From the NCBI GenBank assembly GCA_018881555.1, contig JACAXG010000067.1, positions 3,877,635 to 3,941,634 of the forward strand: a stretch of DNA of 64,000 nt, read 5' to 3'. This document shows, in pieces, positions 51,801-64,000 of the stretch. The DNA is from Amblyornis subalaris (taxonomy: Eukaryota; Chordata; Aves; Passeriformes; Ptilonorhynchidae). The translations under genes were made by a program, and so were the position numbers. A model generated the notes under the pieces. That model was not told the DNA's origin. It worked only from the letters and a program-made list of their open reading frames with translations, and ran no database searches. Each line of letters begins with the position of its first letter. The first letter of the stretch is position 1.

Positions 51801-53714
51801 ACCTCCCCATCTCATTCTCTGAATTTTCCTGTCTTGCTTCCACTCACCTGATCTCCTCATTCCACTGCTTATCAGCAAGTGGACCATTTATAGCAGACAG
51901 TTTTGAAATGCTTAGAGTTAATTGTAGGGTGTCTTCAGTCATCTTTATGGATAATAGAAGGTAACTTGTCCAAGAGCAGGAGAAAAATAATGTGCTATTT
52001 TGAAAATTACAGAGAAACACTCCATTTAAAATTGCTAAAAGTTACAAATTTTCTTGACAGACATTAAGATAATTCGTAGTAATGCTCATAAAAAAACCCT
52101 CCCATTTTGAAAGGCAGTGCTACTGTTTCCTGAAGATGACCTAAACCCACTGAATACATTGACTGTCCAGAACAGTCCTCAAAAGCAGTCATAGGTTTTA
52201 CTGTGCTTGTTTGTGGAAGAATCTTGTTTAGCTCCTATTGAAAAAGAAGTCTGTGTTGTGAAGAAGTCTGAGTAAGAAAATAATCCTCATAAAAATTCTG
52301 TAAGTATAAAGGATTTTTTAGATAGTTATAAGAATTTAATAGGAAGATAGTTATATGGATCATTCTACCATTAAGAGTATTGGAAACAAAATATGTCCAC
52401 ATTTACTTTTTCTTACAGATTTTTTATAAGATACAGAGCTAAATATTGATTTATTGATTTTTAAATCACAACATTAAATAGAAACACTTATAAATGTTCA
52501 TCTTTTCAAAGAGCATGTGCAGCAGAGGAAACATTATTTTTCTGCGAAAGATACGATTAAAAGGATACGAATCAAGTGTAAACCCCAGTTCAGCCTATGA
52601 ATTTGTAACTCGCAGCACCCTTATTAGTTAATATGCTATTACAAGCAGTTGTAAACACAGATGTGGTTTTCCACACTAAAAAAAAAAGAAAATTTGGCGT
52701 TTTTTTAATGTGTGTGTCTCTAAGATAAATTTGGTAAGAATTAGCAAAAATTATTACAATCTTGTTAAGCAGAATACTTAGGTACTCAGATAGTATTTAC
52801 TATGTCTTTAAGTTTTAAAATATTTTCAGGTTGCATTAAGCAATTGAGGCTTAAGTATACTTTAATTATATTACTTATTCTGGGCCCCAAACACGAAGCT
52901 TCAAATTTTTAATCATGCAACTCATGTAGAAAACATCCTGTCAAGTTTTCAATATGCTATAAATAATTTTCTAAATATCTGTTAGTCAACTGCAATACCT
53001 TTCATGACCTTTCACATTGCATATATGTATACAGCAGCATTTAGTAGAAAATGTACTCTTTAAATCTTATCAATTAATTTGCCAGTCTTTAAATTTCAAA
53101 ACTTTTTTTCCCTGATGTCAATTCCAATCATTAAAAATAAAGGCCATGTCAAGCACTCATCCTTAGCAGACATTCTTGTTAACCAACTCTAAAAAACTTC
53201 CATTAACTGAAATGCAGGAAATTCTCTGACATTTCTTACAAAGTACCCTACTTCCCTCCCCTCTCAGCTTTTCAACTCTGATGTACTTTCAACAACTCCT
53301 TGTGATGCTGATTGTGAACTGTCTTCAGTCAAGTTGTTAGTTATGAGGTCAACACACTGCGGAAGGCCACCCAGTTAGCAGCAAAGGGTGACATTTTCTT
53401 TGTAGAAATAGTGGTCTTCCCTTTAATGTCATTGTTGAACATTGAAGTATCTTAAATGTCCATCTGTGATCTGGGACTAAACTTCAGCATTTCACACTCC
53501 TAAGAAGCCAATAAATTGACATAAACTCATTGTTTTTTCTCTGTTAAATATGATAAGAATAGATCACCTATATCAGCAATCATGTACATTTGTGACTACA
53601 CATGTAAATGTACATTTATAGCTTAAACATGCCAAACATGTTTGTGTTCCAGTAATATCATGGGGTTTGTGCAACAAGTTACCAAAGATATCTCTTCCTA
53701 ATTATCTTCAGGAT

Positions 53715-53790
53715 GACCGCGCTTGAGCAGAGAGGTTGCACCAGATGACCCACAGCGATCCCTTCCAACCTGACCCATTCTGCAATCTGA
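53715..53790 (+). mobile_element. CR1 LINE 3' end fragment
   Basis: The sequence GCTTGAGCAGAGAGGTTGCA, then CCAGATGACC, then GATCCCTTCCAACC and a CATTCTG tail, matches in order the last roughly 75 bases of avian CR1 elements: a GAGCAGGGGGGTTGGA-like block, AGATGACC, GGTCCCTTCCAACC, and ATTCTGTGA repeats. Only the extreme 3' end is recognisable, so the copy is strongly 5'-truncated or its upstream part is unrecognisable. Confidence 0.85.
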
Positions 53791-54865
53791 AAATTGAACA
53801 GCTGCCTAAGACTATGTGACTTTTCAATCCTTTAAACAGTGACACACTTTCACTGCACATCCTGAAAGCAAGAGGTTTCAAAGCACTTGCTGCAAGTCCT
53901 AGTTCATGAGTTAAAGAAAACAAGACCTTTCCTACATAATTGAAAGTTTGTGTTTAAGGATTTATAAGCAAAATTGGCCTTTCTGTCTGGAAGACTAGTA
54001 ATGTTGGGGGGGTTGTCCTTGCTACATGGTGTTACTAGTAGCCAGGAGTGGTTTGAAGAGCTGAGTAGGTGCACACATGAGCAGAGGTACCATAATGGTG
54101 CCATGAAAAACAGCAAGAGGAATGGAATAATGTGTGTTTGGCCATATGTATTAGTGATACAACAGCAGCGATAATGTGTTCTTCACTTCCATCCAGAACA
54201 ACCCTGAAAGGCAAAGTTATCAACTACAATAAAGCAGAAATCTTACTCTGGAACTGAATGGTTCACTGTAATGTAATAATACACAGAAAAGCAAAGCATG
54301 AAAACAAAGTCTGGAGTCTGATTCCGCTGCTATGCTATTCAAAAGATCAAGTGTATAGTTCCATAGTACGAATCTAATTCCNAAAGATAGCCATTGTAAA
54401 AGGAAGTTTATTTCTTTTATCCCAAGTAAACTTAAACACTTGTTATTATCTCAATGAATAGACTAACATGCTTCTTGGAGAAAGACAGCACTTCTGTAAC
54501 TCCAAACAACCTGCTGAAAATAGTACACAATAATGTAATAAAGGACCGTACCATCATGCAGATGCACAAATGCAAAATAAAATTGCATGAGCTACCTTAA
54601 TTCCACCTCTACGTGATTACCTTCATATTAATTTCATTTCCTTAACGCAGTTTTACTGCATTTGATACTGTCCATTTCATAGCAGCTCTTGGGACTGAAC
54701 TAAGCTAGTGAATGGTATGAGCACAGCACATTGAGTAGGCAGACTGTAAGTAGAGATGCATTTTCTCTTTCAGATAGAAGACTATTCCTATAAATGCTGA
54801 TGCATTTACTAAGACTTGTCACAAGTGTGAAAACTGCAAATAGTCACAGGATTGGAGCCTGAATA
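53791..54865. other. Non-coding gap between two CR1 fragments
   Basis: About 1.1 kb holds no recognised gene. Open frames of 60-70 codons occur on both strands. A G run near 54006 and an A-rich segment are the only features. Whether it is older CR1 sequence could not be told by eye. Confidence 0.45.
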
Positions 54866-54971
54866 GCTATGACATGGTTTAGGGACATGGTCTAGCGGTG
54901 CACTTGGCAGTGCTGGGTTAAAAGTTTAATTCAATGATCTTTGAGGTCCTTTTCAACCTTAACAATTCTAC
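54866..54971 (+). mobile_element. CR1-type LINE 3' end fragment (second subfamily)
   Basis: The order is GACATGGTTTAG, then GTCTAGCGGTGCACTTGGCAG, then TGCTGGGTTAA, then CAATGATCTTTGAGGTC and TTTTCAACCTTAACAATTCTA. This follows the 3' end of an avian CR1 subfamily with the 'ATGGTTTAGTGGTGGACTTGGCAG' type of tail, ending in the AACGATTCTATG-like terminal repeat. It differs in wording from the copy at 53.7 kb, so the two come from separate insertions. Confidence 0.85.
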
Positions 54972-55601
54972 AACGTGGAGGAGAAAAAGTAAAGAGAGGA
55001 TTCTTTATTTTGGGATTTCTTTCCTATTTCATGGGAGAAAAGCACGCACAGACAAACACATACCACAAAATCAGGGAAGTCTGTGGGACAGCCGAGATCT
55101 GAACCCAGAGATCTTTCCAGTTCCTTAGTCACAGGTTTGTTTTCTCGAGGTGTAAACTGCTAACTGAAGCTTGGGATAAATCCATTAAAAAACCGTATCC
55201 AGGAGCATATTCAGAATTAGCTGAAATGGGTACACCTTTGAAATATCTCAAATCTCAAGCAAACCATTGCGAAAGAGTCATTATTTCCCCCAGTATCATT
55301 ACAAAAAACCAGATTTTATTTTTTTTAGTGTTGTGATGCAGCACAGAACATTTCAAAACTTAAAACAGCTATTCAGCCATCATTTCAAATCTCACTGTCA
55401 TACTGTTTCATTTTTAATTGGATACCTGCACCACAGCATAGCCTTTTAACATTGAAAACCAAATCAGACAGCCCTGACTTAGCCTGCAACTCAGCTGTCT
55501 GTGCTGTACATGATGAATCACTCCTTATTTTGAGCCGCTTTCCACACATTGAAACTTGCATTCATAAATTCACATTAGGCAGTTAATGGGACAGAATCGG
55601 G

Positions 55602-55615
55602 GTTGCTATGGCAAC
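55602..55615. promoter_or_regulatory. RFX X-box motif
   Basis: GTTGCTATGGCAAC matches the palindromic RFX consensus GTTGCCATGGCAAC at 13 of 14 positions. RFX winged-helix proteins bind it as dimers, typically in promoters and enhancers of ciliary, neural and immune genes. A 12-bp palindrome sits 16 bp downstream, and the surrounding 200 bp (55450-55690) contain other motif-like words, including a CAGCTGTC E-box. This makes it the best candidate regulatory element in the window. Function is inferred from the motif only. Confidence 0.5.
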
Positions 55616-55631
55616 AGTGTGATGTGCCCTA

Positions 55632-55643
55632 TCACTTAAGTGA
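55632..55643. promoter_or_regulatory. TCACTTAAGTGA palindrome (NKX2-like double site)
   Basis: This perfect 12-bp palindrome contains two overlapping CACTTAA/TTAAGTG words, which are core sites for NKX2-class homeodomain proteins. It lies 16 bp after the X-box. The pairing of two good symmetrical sites suggests an enhancer, although palindromes of this length do occur by chance. Confidence 0.35.
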
Positions 55644-56233
55644 GAAAATGAACACTAGTAATTATCACCAAGGAAATGGTATTTTTGTCTTTTGTATGCG
55701 GTATCTTTACAATGTTTTAGTTTAGCTAATGAATGGATTTGTGATTTTCTACAAAGGTAGAATAAAAACCAACCAAGTTATTATCTGATCTCATACTAAA
55801 AGTGAGTCAGAATACATCACCAAGCAAAGCTCATAGGACTGCAAACAACATTGACAAGATTATAATGACATTTGGGAAACTACAGTTTTGAGTTCAACAG
55901 TAGAGTGCATCACATGAAATTCATAGGGTGAAAAAACATGGTCTCGATGCTTTGAATGTGAAATCAAGATTACCTTCATATCATGAAGCCCAAATAGTCA
56001 TAAAGAGCATACAACATTGACTTTTCTCATTAGGGTTACAACAGAGATTCCGTATTGCAGCGAAATACAGTCAAAAACCGTTTGTGCACTTGCTTTCCCT
56101 TCTGAGAAGGTCAGACTGCCTTAACCTCGTGTTCTTAAAAGGACAGATGCAAGCAGAATACAGCTGGACTGATATTCAAAAACTAAATATTGCAAAACTC
56201 ATGATTTTATGATCTGTGTTATATTTCTTTTTA

Positions 56234-56283
56234 TTTTCATGCATATTATCATGCATATTTTCATTTTATTATCATGCGTAATT
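56234..56283 (+). repeat. Imperfect ATCATGCATATT tandem repeat
   Basis: CATGCATATTATCATGCATATTTTC and a further ATTATCATGCG copy give about three imperfect units of 11-20 bases. ATGCAT words recur in each. It is probably a degenerate minisatellite. Confidence 0.55.
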
Positions 56284-59200
56284 TAGAATCTACAATACTT
56301 ATTTTAAGTTAATATGCTAAGAAAAAAGATATATATATATGTTCACATCTAAAGTCTCTACCTCCCACCATTGGTTTGACTTCCCTTTAACCTCCAGGGT
56401 CAGAAGACCTGCTTTTTTACCCACTTTCAACATGTCAGTATATCATTTGAAACTGTCCTTATTTTCATGGCTGCTGAGTACAGCAGCTCTCGTTTTTATC
56501 TTAAATAGCCTGAAAGAACAGACTGTGATCCTCTGAAACTGCCAGTGACCAATACGCCTTACAGCTTAAACAAGCATAATGGTGTAACCTGCCTTCTGTC
56601 TCAACAGAAAATTCAGGTATGATTATTCAAAGAATTTTTGAAGGGCCTATCATCAAAGTACTCAAAACCTGAACACATGGCACATCTTTCAAGTTCTGAA
56701 TCTGCATGTTTATATGCTAAACTTCCTTATTCCCATGAGTTTAGGGATGGCAATAGAGGCACAAATTCAAAGACAGACATTTAAAGTTGAGACTTAGTGC
56801 AGTCCTGACCTAACTTCACAGTCGCTACTACACCAAGATGCAAATCTGCCTCTGAGAGGTGTGATACACCGTAAAGTATACATGGAATTGTTTTTCTACC
56901 TTTACAGACTCCCAGACTCTTAAAACAGTCCCAAGAGAATGAATTAAGAATTCCTGTCCCACAGTAANATCAGCATTCCATAAAATGTAGATAAAGTTCA
57001 GGAGAGCCTGAAGAAAGAAGGAAAATGCTTGAGTGACAAACACCAAGAGGAATAAGAGAGCATAAGGCTACCACAGAACGAGTAAGACTGCTATGTCCAG
57101 CACTGNAAAATAATAACTGTTAGAAAGTAGTTCATCAGTGATTCTAGTGCACTATTATTTATATATTTTAATAAAATAATAAGTTTCTAGATATCATAAG
57201 GTGTGTATGTTGGTAAGTGTGGGGTATGTGAAAGTGAGAAATCAGTTTTATTGTCTATATCTTGAGAGTCTGGAGAAAAGCAAAAAAACCCAAACAAACC
57301 AGAAACATGAACAGGTAGTCAGGGATTAACACATTTCCCAACTTTTTCCAGTTTACTGAATATTCCTATCAAGCTTGTGTATATATACATCTGTATATTC
57401 AAAGATGATTTTCTATTTAACCACAACTTGTTGGGTTTATTAAGTAGAGCTTAGCTGCAGCTGTTCTTTTTTTTCCTCACCCAAAATTTTTATCTTCAGG
57501 CTTGCAGGAAATATTTTTCTTCAGACTTTTAAGCAAAATAACGTAATTTGCAGTCCTAAAGCTGGCTGGGGAGTTAAGGAGATTTAAGGACTACATTTCA
57601 GATCAGTAATCTCTATTACATGACCTTGTGATCAGTGACATTTTCTAGCCTAGACTGCAATTCCCATGGTGTCAGTAGAGGCACAGTTTTTGGCTCTAAA
57701 CACTCTTCATTGCAGATTTCTTCCTCAGGCAAATTATAGTAGTTGGTTGCTATTCTTCTGTGTATTTATTGATAAAACGACAGCCACCCAGAAAGGCAGA
57801 TGAGATGAGTTGAATTCTAACGTAGAACACAAGTAATATTTTGTAGATGAGCAAGAAATAAATTAAAGTTGTAGAGTCCCTGTTTCTACCTCAATGTAAT
57901 CATCTCTCAATGTAGAGCTATATACTATACTTAATTCCATTCATAAAACCGAAGATAACTTTATCTCAATACTTTTATGAAAAATGGCAAAACTATTATA
58001 TTCTGATCTTTCAGAGAGGTAACATTCACATTTACTGCTCTGAAACCAATGGTCTTAAATTAGCTACGGATTCATATAGTCTTCATGCTTTCCTCACTCC
58101 GACACAGGACCAGTGTTGNAGCGAGCACAGACTTGGTGGAGTTTTTTTCTCTAATTGTACAAATACATGTTTTTCCTCATATAAATGGTTTTACTAAATC
58201 ACAGAACAAGTCCAAATATTTACCGGAGTTTCACCAAAAGCACAGTTACCCACACATGATTTATAAAATCCCTCTTCATGGTGACCTCTCAAACTCATTC
58301 CCAAAGCAAACAGCCCAGCTGGGAGATACCTTCTATTACACTTTTGAGAAATTATTATACAGCTGCTTTCTATCAAGCCCTGACAACCTGCATAAAATAA
58401 ATTATCTAAGCACTTACTTTAAGAGAAAAATCACTGATAGCAATCTTACTGTTAAACACAGAGGCGTATATTTATTTACACAGGGAAAGGTTATTATACT
58501 GCATTATACTGCTGCTCATAAATTGTGAGCAGACAATTGAAGAACTTACTTTATTCATAAATCTTCATTATAGATTTTATTAAAAAAAAGAAAAACCTCT
58601 ATTTAAACAGCACAGTTGGCTACAAAATGATGGCATAGCTATAAATAAAAATTATTAATCAGCTGTCACTTGAGAGTATTCTGACCAAATTTACTGTCAG
58701 TGTCACAGATAAATTTTTATGCATTTTAGTTCTTTGAACAGGAATTGCACTGTGAAAGAAAAAAATAATTATGCAAAAATGCTCAGGACTTCATTTACAG
58801 TAGGACAGGAGAGAAAAAGGGTCTCTGAAAACAGATTAGTGTCTGTGTAACCTCAAAATTCCCTTTTTCATATAGCCACTGATACTTGTAAAAATTCAGT
58901 GTGAACTTACAGCTTTGTACTAGCAGGGTTTATGTCAAACCAGATACGGTCCATCCTTCCATAACTAGCATAAATCAAATGGACTCCACATTGTCTTCTC
59001 ATGCTCATTTAAAACAAAAAGAATGCATGCCTAGGTCTAATCTGAAGCGCCATCTTTAGATTATCTCAGACTATACAGGTGACTATACATTCATAAATGT
59101 TAATTTCTTTAATTTCTTCATATCTGAATCACATATTTTAATCTAATTAGCTATTCTGATGTTCTAAAAAAACTCCTTTTTCTGCATTTCACCTCAACTG

Positions 59201-60731
59201 GGCTTGAATCAGGGCTGACTTAAGCCATCTGTCTGAAAACAAGGCATTTGTTATCAAAACCAAAGAACATTAAGTCCTCACTTTCTCAGCAGTTCCTAAA
59301 ACTAGGACACACTGACAAGCATCCAGATCCTCCCCCATAATTTCTTCTAGGCTAACAGAAGCGCTCACCTCTAAAGATGACATAAGTGTCTATTTAAAAG
59401 CCAAAAGCAGAGAGGGCAGTAGAGGAAGTACCACCACTCAGGGACAACAGGTTTTTGATGTTTGGGGTAGTGTAGTGGGAAATATATTTGTGATAACAAG
59501 TTTTTGTTGTACTCAAATGGGCTTAAAAGCTAGTAGAAACACACACTACTTTCTATAGAATTGTCTCTCCCTTGGCAGAAACTGAAAGTACTGCTACAGG
59601 GAACAAACACCTATTCTTTTCTAATGCAAATTTTGTTGAATTTACCACTCTGAGTCTTTTTTTTTCTTAAGTTTAAACCATTAATGAATATTGAGCAACC
59701 TGGATGATTTTTAAATCCATAGTTAGGATTTTGACAGGAACAAAGTTTACACCAATGCAAACACTTCTGAAAATCTCATGTTCATATAATACTACGTCTT
59801 AAATTTTGAGAAAAGCCAATGAAATCACTAAGCAAGCAACACTAAAAGCACTGACTTTCATGTTTTGCTTAAACATCATGGACAGTTCTGTGCCAAAATA
59901 CACATATTATCTTGCCACATCATCAGATGTGTGCAACAGTCACAGTTGAGATCTTTACACACACATGTACTTTCACTTACATAACAAATAAAATCTCAAT
60001 GACTTTAAGTAAGAGTACTTATCATACCTACAAGTAGACAAATGTGCATAGAGCAAGCGTATGCCCATAGCATACCTATGTTCCAGCAAGTGCATATTAT
60101 GAAAATTGAATCTCTTCTAAGAAAAAGTTAACTACTATCAGTAGGAAGACTGAAGGGCAAAAGCTGCAAAAAACAGTCTCTACTGCTGTGTTAGCGTCAA
60201 TGAAACTACAGAAAAAAGGAAAGAACTTGTTTTCTCCTCATTATCATAACATGCAAATCAAGATGCAACAAGAGTTGAAGTTGCTGATGCTGACACATGC
60301 ACACAACTTTTAAAAAAATCTACTAAATACCATATTTCATAGAGCACAAACAATAGATGAACAAAAACAAAAGCAAAATGATCTCTTTTCTAATGTAGAA
60401 GCAAATATCTGCACTAATGCTCTGCATCCCAGAGGCTCCCTAAAAACTTTGAGACTCTCCTACCACACCTGCATTTCACTTTTATAATCAAAGACAAGAA
60501 GTATGAGGGGGGAAAAAAAAGCACCTCGTGAGATCAAGAGGTCAGCTGCAAAGCTATTTAAGCTCTTACATTTTCTCAGTCGTACACCATCCTTAGTAGA
60601 AGATAAATGCAGTAACAAGCTGAAGAGAGTTAAATTTTCAGCCTTTCCATGTATTCAGTGAAGGAGGTTATTTGTTTGAGGGATGTGGTCCTGCTCTGTA
60701 AGAATACATAAACCCCACNCATGCTATGCAT

Positions 60732-60751
60732 TTGGCTCTTGCCAAGGCAAC
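60732..60751. promoter_or_regulatory. Possible NFI / X-box-like site
   Basis: TTGGC and GCCAA arms are separated by four bases, one short of the usual NFI palindrome spacing. They overlap CTTGCCAAGGCAAC, which shares most of its arms with the RFX motif. Either assignment is weak, and no promoter context is visible. Confidence 0.2.
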
Positions 60752-63700
60752 TGTTGTATGAAAACATGGGGTCATTTCAAAATGAGACTAACTGCATTTA
60801 AGCAGAAAAGTAAACATTAGCTACAAATAGCACAGTACCTCACTCTTCAAAAAGACTAAGATGTTGTTTGCCTTAAAATGCTGCCTTTGAAACAGTAAGC
60901 CCACTGATATTGTCAAAACATCTAAATAAAGAAGAATGGAAAAAGCAAGGTGTTACAAAAAAAAAGCTCCTACAAAAATAAGTCACAGCCTTGAAGAATA
61001 AGTGCCTTTTAAGAGGGACAGTTGATTCATCAAGGATGGAAGTGCTCAGATAAAACTAACATTTGGAGAGCTTTTGTTAGGTAAAAAAAGTCCCCTAATA
61101 TTCACCCCACACATTGGGATTAAACAATTCTTTGCTCTGAGAAAGTCCTCCCTGAATGTATACAGAACAGAGGACCTTTCAGCCCTGTTTCAAGGATGTT
61201 TAGGAGCAAAAGGTTGAGCAGGGGACAATAAAGGGGGGGACAGAGAGAAACAGAACTGAGTACATAGACTGGGATCCCCGGAGCCTTGACTCCAAATGTA
61301 GTACAAGAGCAAAGCCTTCCTCCCAAACCAACTGCTGTAACAGGAGAGGCAGAAAAAAAGTGCACCTTAGATTTTCAGCCTTCAGCTAGGATGGAGAGGA
61401 GCTGTCCTGGACCTCTGATTCAGCAATGAGTATCTGCCTTGCTGCTGGAGCAGACACGGGGGAGCGGCACTACCACGTCTACCTGAAATGGAATGTTTGC
61501 ACTGGAAANCTTCCTTGTCCCGTACGCAAAATTCCGCGACTGATAATTCCAGAAATGCTGCATTTCTGACTGTCCATGTCTGATTCAGCACAGAGGATCT
61601 TCAGCCCAGCCTAGGAAGGCTCTCCAAGACATTTTTGCAATTGCCTCTACCTTACTGCTGGTTCTGGCGTGTGAAAAGGTGAGGTACTCCGAGGTGTTAT
61701 GGTAGACTGGGGAAAAAAGTTTGGGGAAAANCTAGACAGAATTTAGGCAGCATTGGACTACACAACACTTCGGGTGAAATCTAGAGTGCCCCAGAACTGA
61801 CATGGGCAACTCTGCAGGTCATAGTCCTGCCTGACTGCAAATCCAGAATGGGCCACTACCCAATGCTACTACTGAGCACTGTACCAATACGTGCAGTTTC
61901 CACAGTAAGCCATAAAGTAAGGCCTTATTACTTGTGTTAATTAGAGAACAGTAGTTCTGAAAGAGGAAGGACCTGTACTGTGTAGAGTACTTTGATATTC
62001 CTCTGTTACTTTCCTTTTAATCTGCAATTACATTATAAATAAAGGATGCAATGAAGATAGTTGGTGCAAAGCTTTTCTCTCTCCTACACAGGTTTTGGGG
62101 GTGCTGGGTGGGTTGTGAGGTGGAAGAAGACTGGGTTGTTTGCTTCTATCACACATTATTCCCACTCCAATCATCTACCAGCGTTGCCATGTTTCATTGG
62201 CTCTGAATACAGCCCCAAATATCTGTAGCTCCATACTTGGGTTTGCCTGTCCCTGGTGCCTCCTACAAGAAAGCTGAACGTGGGGCAGAGATAGTGATAC
62301 CGACTGAGCGGTGATCAAAAGATGGATGCATACTTGAGACAATGTCTGATGAGAGAGCTTTCAGCTCTCAGTGCTGTCTACCCCTCCTGTCCCGCAGATA
62401 ACCATCCTGCTTCCTGGGGCAGCAGAGCACAGCCCGTGGCTTCACACTCAGGCTGGCTGGTCCCCAGCACAGTGGTCAGTGGCACAGACTCTGCAGAGAG
62501 CTGACACTGACTGGGAACGCAGCAGCTGATGGCAGGCCGTTGTTGCTATGGGTTCTCCTCATGCTGCCCATTCAACAACACAGCCACAATTGCACCTTTG
62601 GCTGTCTGCAGAAATAGCCATCCTGTCTGCATACCAGATGGCTTCATCCTGCCACTTCCAGTAATGGCTGCGTTTCCTCAGGCTGCACAAAACTGAGAGC
62701 CTTTCAGTACTAGAGAGGGTGTCAACATAGGACTTGGCTACACAAGAAGAAACAAGCTCTATAAGTATATTCCCAATATAGCAAAACACATTGCACTGAC
62801 ACAGTCTACTACGAGGGATATCTTATTTCACAGGTAAATCACCCAGAAAAATTTGAAATACCTAAAATATAAAATATTTAGGCTATGCAAACATAAGCAA
62901 ACAGCTTTAAAACTCCTTGGTATCCTAAATGAAGTCCATGTTTTCTTACCCTGTAGAAATGAGGATTCTGGAGAACAAAAGTGTAATTTGAGAGAATTAG
63001 ATCTAACTGAAGGACAAAGGGAAGGGCTTATATGAAAATATCNGAAAGTTACTGGAACATAAATTGGTTAAGAAATGTGATCCTTATTCAGGAGCAATGA
63101 AAACTTTCCATGCAGCATTAAAATGTACTCATACCATTAGAAGCAGTTACATCAGTAGTTATAAAACATCACCCTCCAATTCAGGCACTGTAGGCTTCTC
63201 CATATGGCTGCAGGATATGACCAGTTGTCTCAGAAGTCTAAGAAAATTGTTACATTAAAAAAAAAATTAAATCCCCACATGCCCATATGATTAAACATAT
63301 GTTCATAGTCTTTATCCTCAGACTGCTTAATGCTATTATTACCAATAAATTTGTTCACAAGATAGTTTGTGGAAAGCTATAATAAAAAAAAAACCCAGTA
63401 CCTATGACCCATCTGTTAAAAATTTCTTCAGAAAGCAGTTGACAGTTTGGGAGTCTTTACACAGTCCTAGTATAACTCTATTTTTTTTTTAAATCTAACC
63501 AAAATATTTTAATATTTTTACATACATATAATTAATTCATTTAAAACACAGAAACATCATGAACCACTACAAGAAATTCCAATATAGCATTCAAGTAAAA
63601 TCACAATTAAACTCCTTCTAACTAAAGGTAATTGCTTTGCAACAACTGAAATTAAATCCTTTTAAGTTATTTACATTTAAAAAAAATCAGTAGAAGCCTT

Positions 63701-64000
63701 GGGAAATAGAGCACAAAAAGTAGTACAGGAGATAAAATGATCCTTTCATGTTCTGATTAAGGGTTTGTGGATAATGATGTATTTTTAAGGCAAATATAAA
63801 AGCAATCCAGAGACACACAAAAATATTCATAATTTTAAAAAAATGTGAAAGCAGTAAAAAAGAAAAAAAATCTTTTGTTTGTTTTTGGTTGCTGGTGTTT
63901 CTTGTGTTTTTTTTAATAAACTAGAGATTTTTGAGGCTTACATACAGACAGAATGGCATATTTGTATGTGAATACCTGAAAATTCTTTCCTCAAGCTACA

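Larger units (their letters stand above)
41000..53714. other. Non-coding, gene-free stretch
   Basis: No gene is supported in about 12.7 kb. The longest open frame of the window (157 codons, minus strand, ending at 43639) lies here. It overlaps other open frames on the plus strand, lacks any domain, and sits in slightly GC-richer sequence. A segment at 46130-46530 is also GC-richer with open frames on both strands but no recognisable product. A homeodomain-type CTAATTAG lies at 49036-49043 in sequence that looks like conserved non-coding DNA, and a longer TCTCTAATTAGAGA palindrome lies at 42815-42828. Confidence 0.55.
54972..64000. other. Non-coding, gene-free stretch
   Basis: No gene or RNA is supported in the last 9 kb. 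The 147-codon plus-strand frame at 58085-58528 has no domain, is ordinary AT-rich sequence and starts across an N. The segments 61180-61640 and 62060-62800 are GC-richer, with small open frames on both strands that I do not recognise. A regulatory-looking cluster lies at 55.60-55.64 kb (listed). An imperfect ATGCAT tandem array lies near 56.24 kb, and T and A runs are common near the right end. Confidence 0.55.

Noticed and set aside
55085..55115. Reverse-strand GGGTTCAGATCTCGGC resembling a tRNA B box
   Set aside because: No matching A box, no acceptor or anticodon stems, and the word deviates from the GGTTCGANNCC consensus.
58085..58528. 147-codon plus-strand open frame
   Set aside because: Begins across an ambiguous base, composition is the same as surrounding non-coding DNA, and no domain is visible.
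62060..62800. GC-richer segment as a possible exon cluster or CpG island
   Set aside because: CpG is still sparse, frames on both strands are interrupted, and no splice-site pairs or known peptides were found.

Overview
This window looks like vertebrate nuclear DNA, most likely from a bird. It is AT-rich, depleted of CpG, and has stop codons everywhere in all frames. No open frame exceeds about 157 codons, and there is no bacterial-style gene packing. The recognisable repeats are 3' fragments of CR1-type LINEs (about 14.2, 53.7 and 54.9 kb), one long and heavily decayed CR1-type LINE (about 22.4-24.4 kb), and a block that reads like a retroviral LTR (about 24.4-25.3 kb). Sparse repeats dominated by CR1 are what an avian macrochromosome shows. 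A reptile is possible but less likely. About sixty isolated single N bases are scattered through the window, so it looks like a consensus with masked ambiguous sites.

Layout: 1-14 kb is non-coding sequence with purine-rich tracts (1.7, 4.9 and 6.0 kb) and two strong inverted repeats (4.4 and 11.4 kb). A minus-strand CR1 fragment lies at 14.2-14.5 kb. At about 20.2 kb the minus strand carries the only exon-like signal I would defend: a good-context ATG, a 22-codon signal-peptide-like segment, and a GT donor. The 22.4-25.3 kb block is a probable nested repeat cluster, an old CR1-type LINE abutted or interrupted by an LTR. From 25.3 to 53.7 kb I see no repeat or gene that I can name. Two plus-strand CR1 3' ends of different subfamily flavour lie at 53.7 and 54.9 kb. 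At 55.6 kb a near-perfect RFX X-box sits 16 bp from a 12-bp palindrome built on NKX2-like half-sites, which makes this the best candidate regulatory element. The rest of the window is non-coding.

There is no complete protein-coding gene, rRNA, tRNA, CRISPR array, operon or new molecular system that I can support. The window is best read as a gene desert or the inside of a very large intron. The useful leads are the candidate first exon, the X-box cluster, the nested transposons, and several long perfect palindromes.
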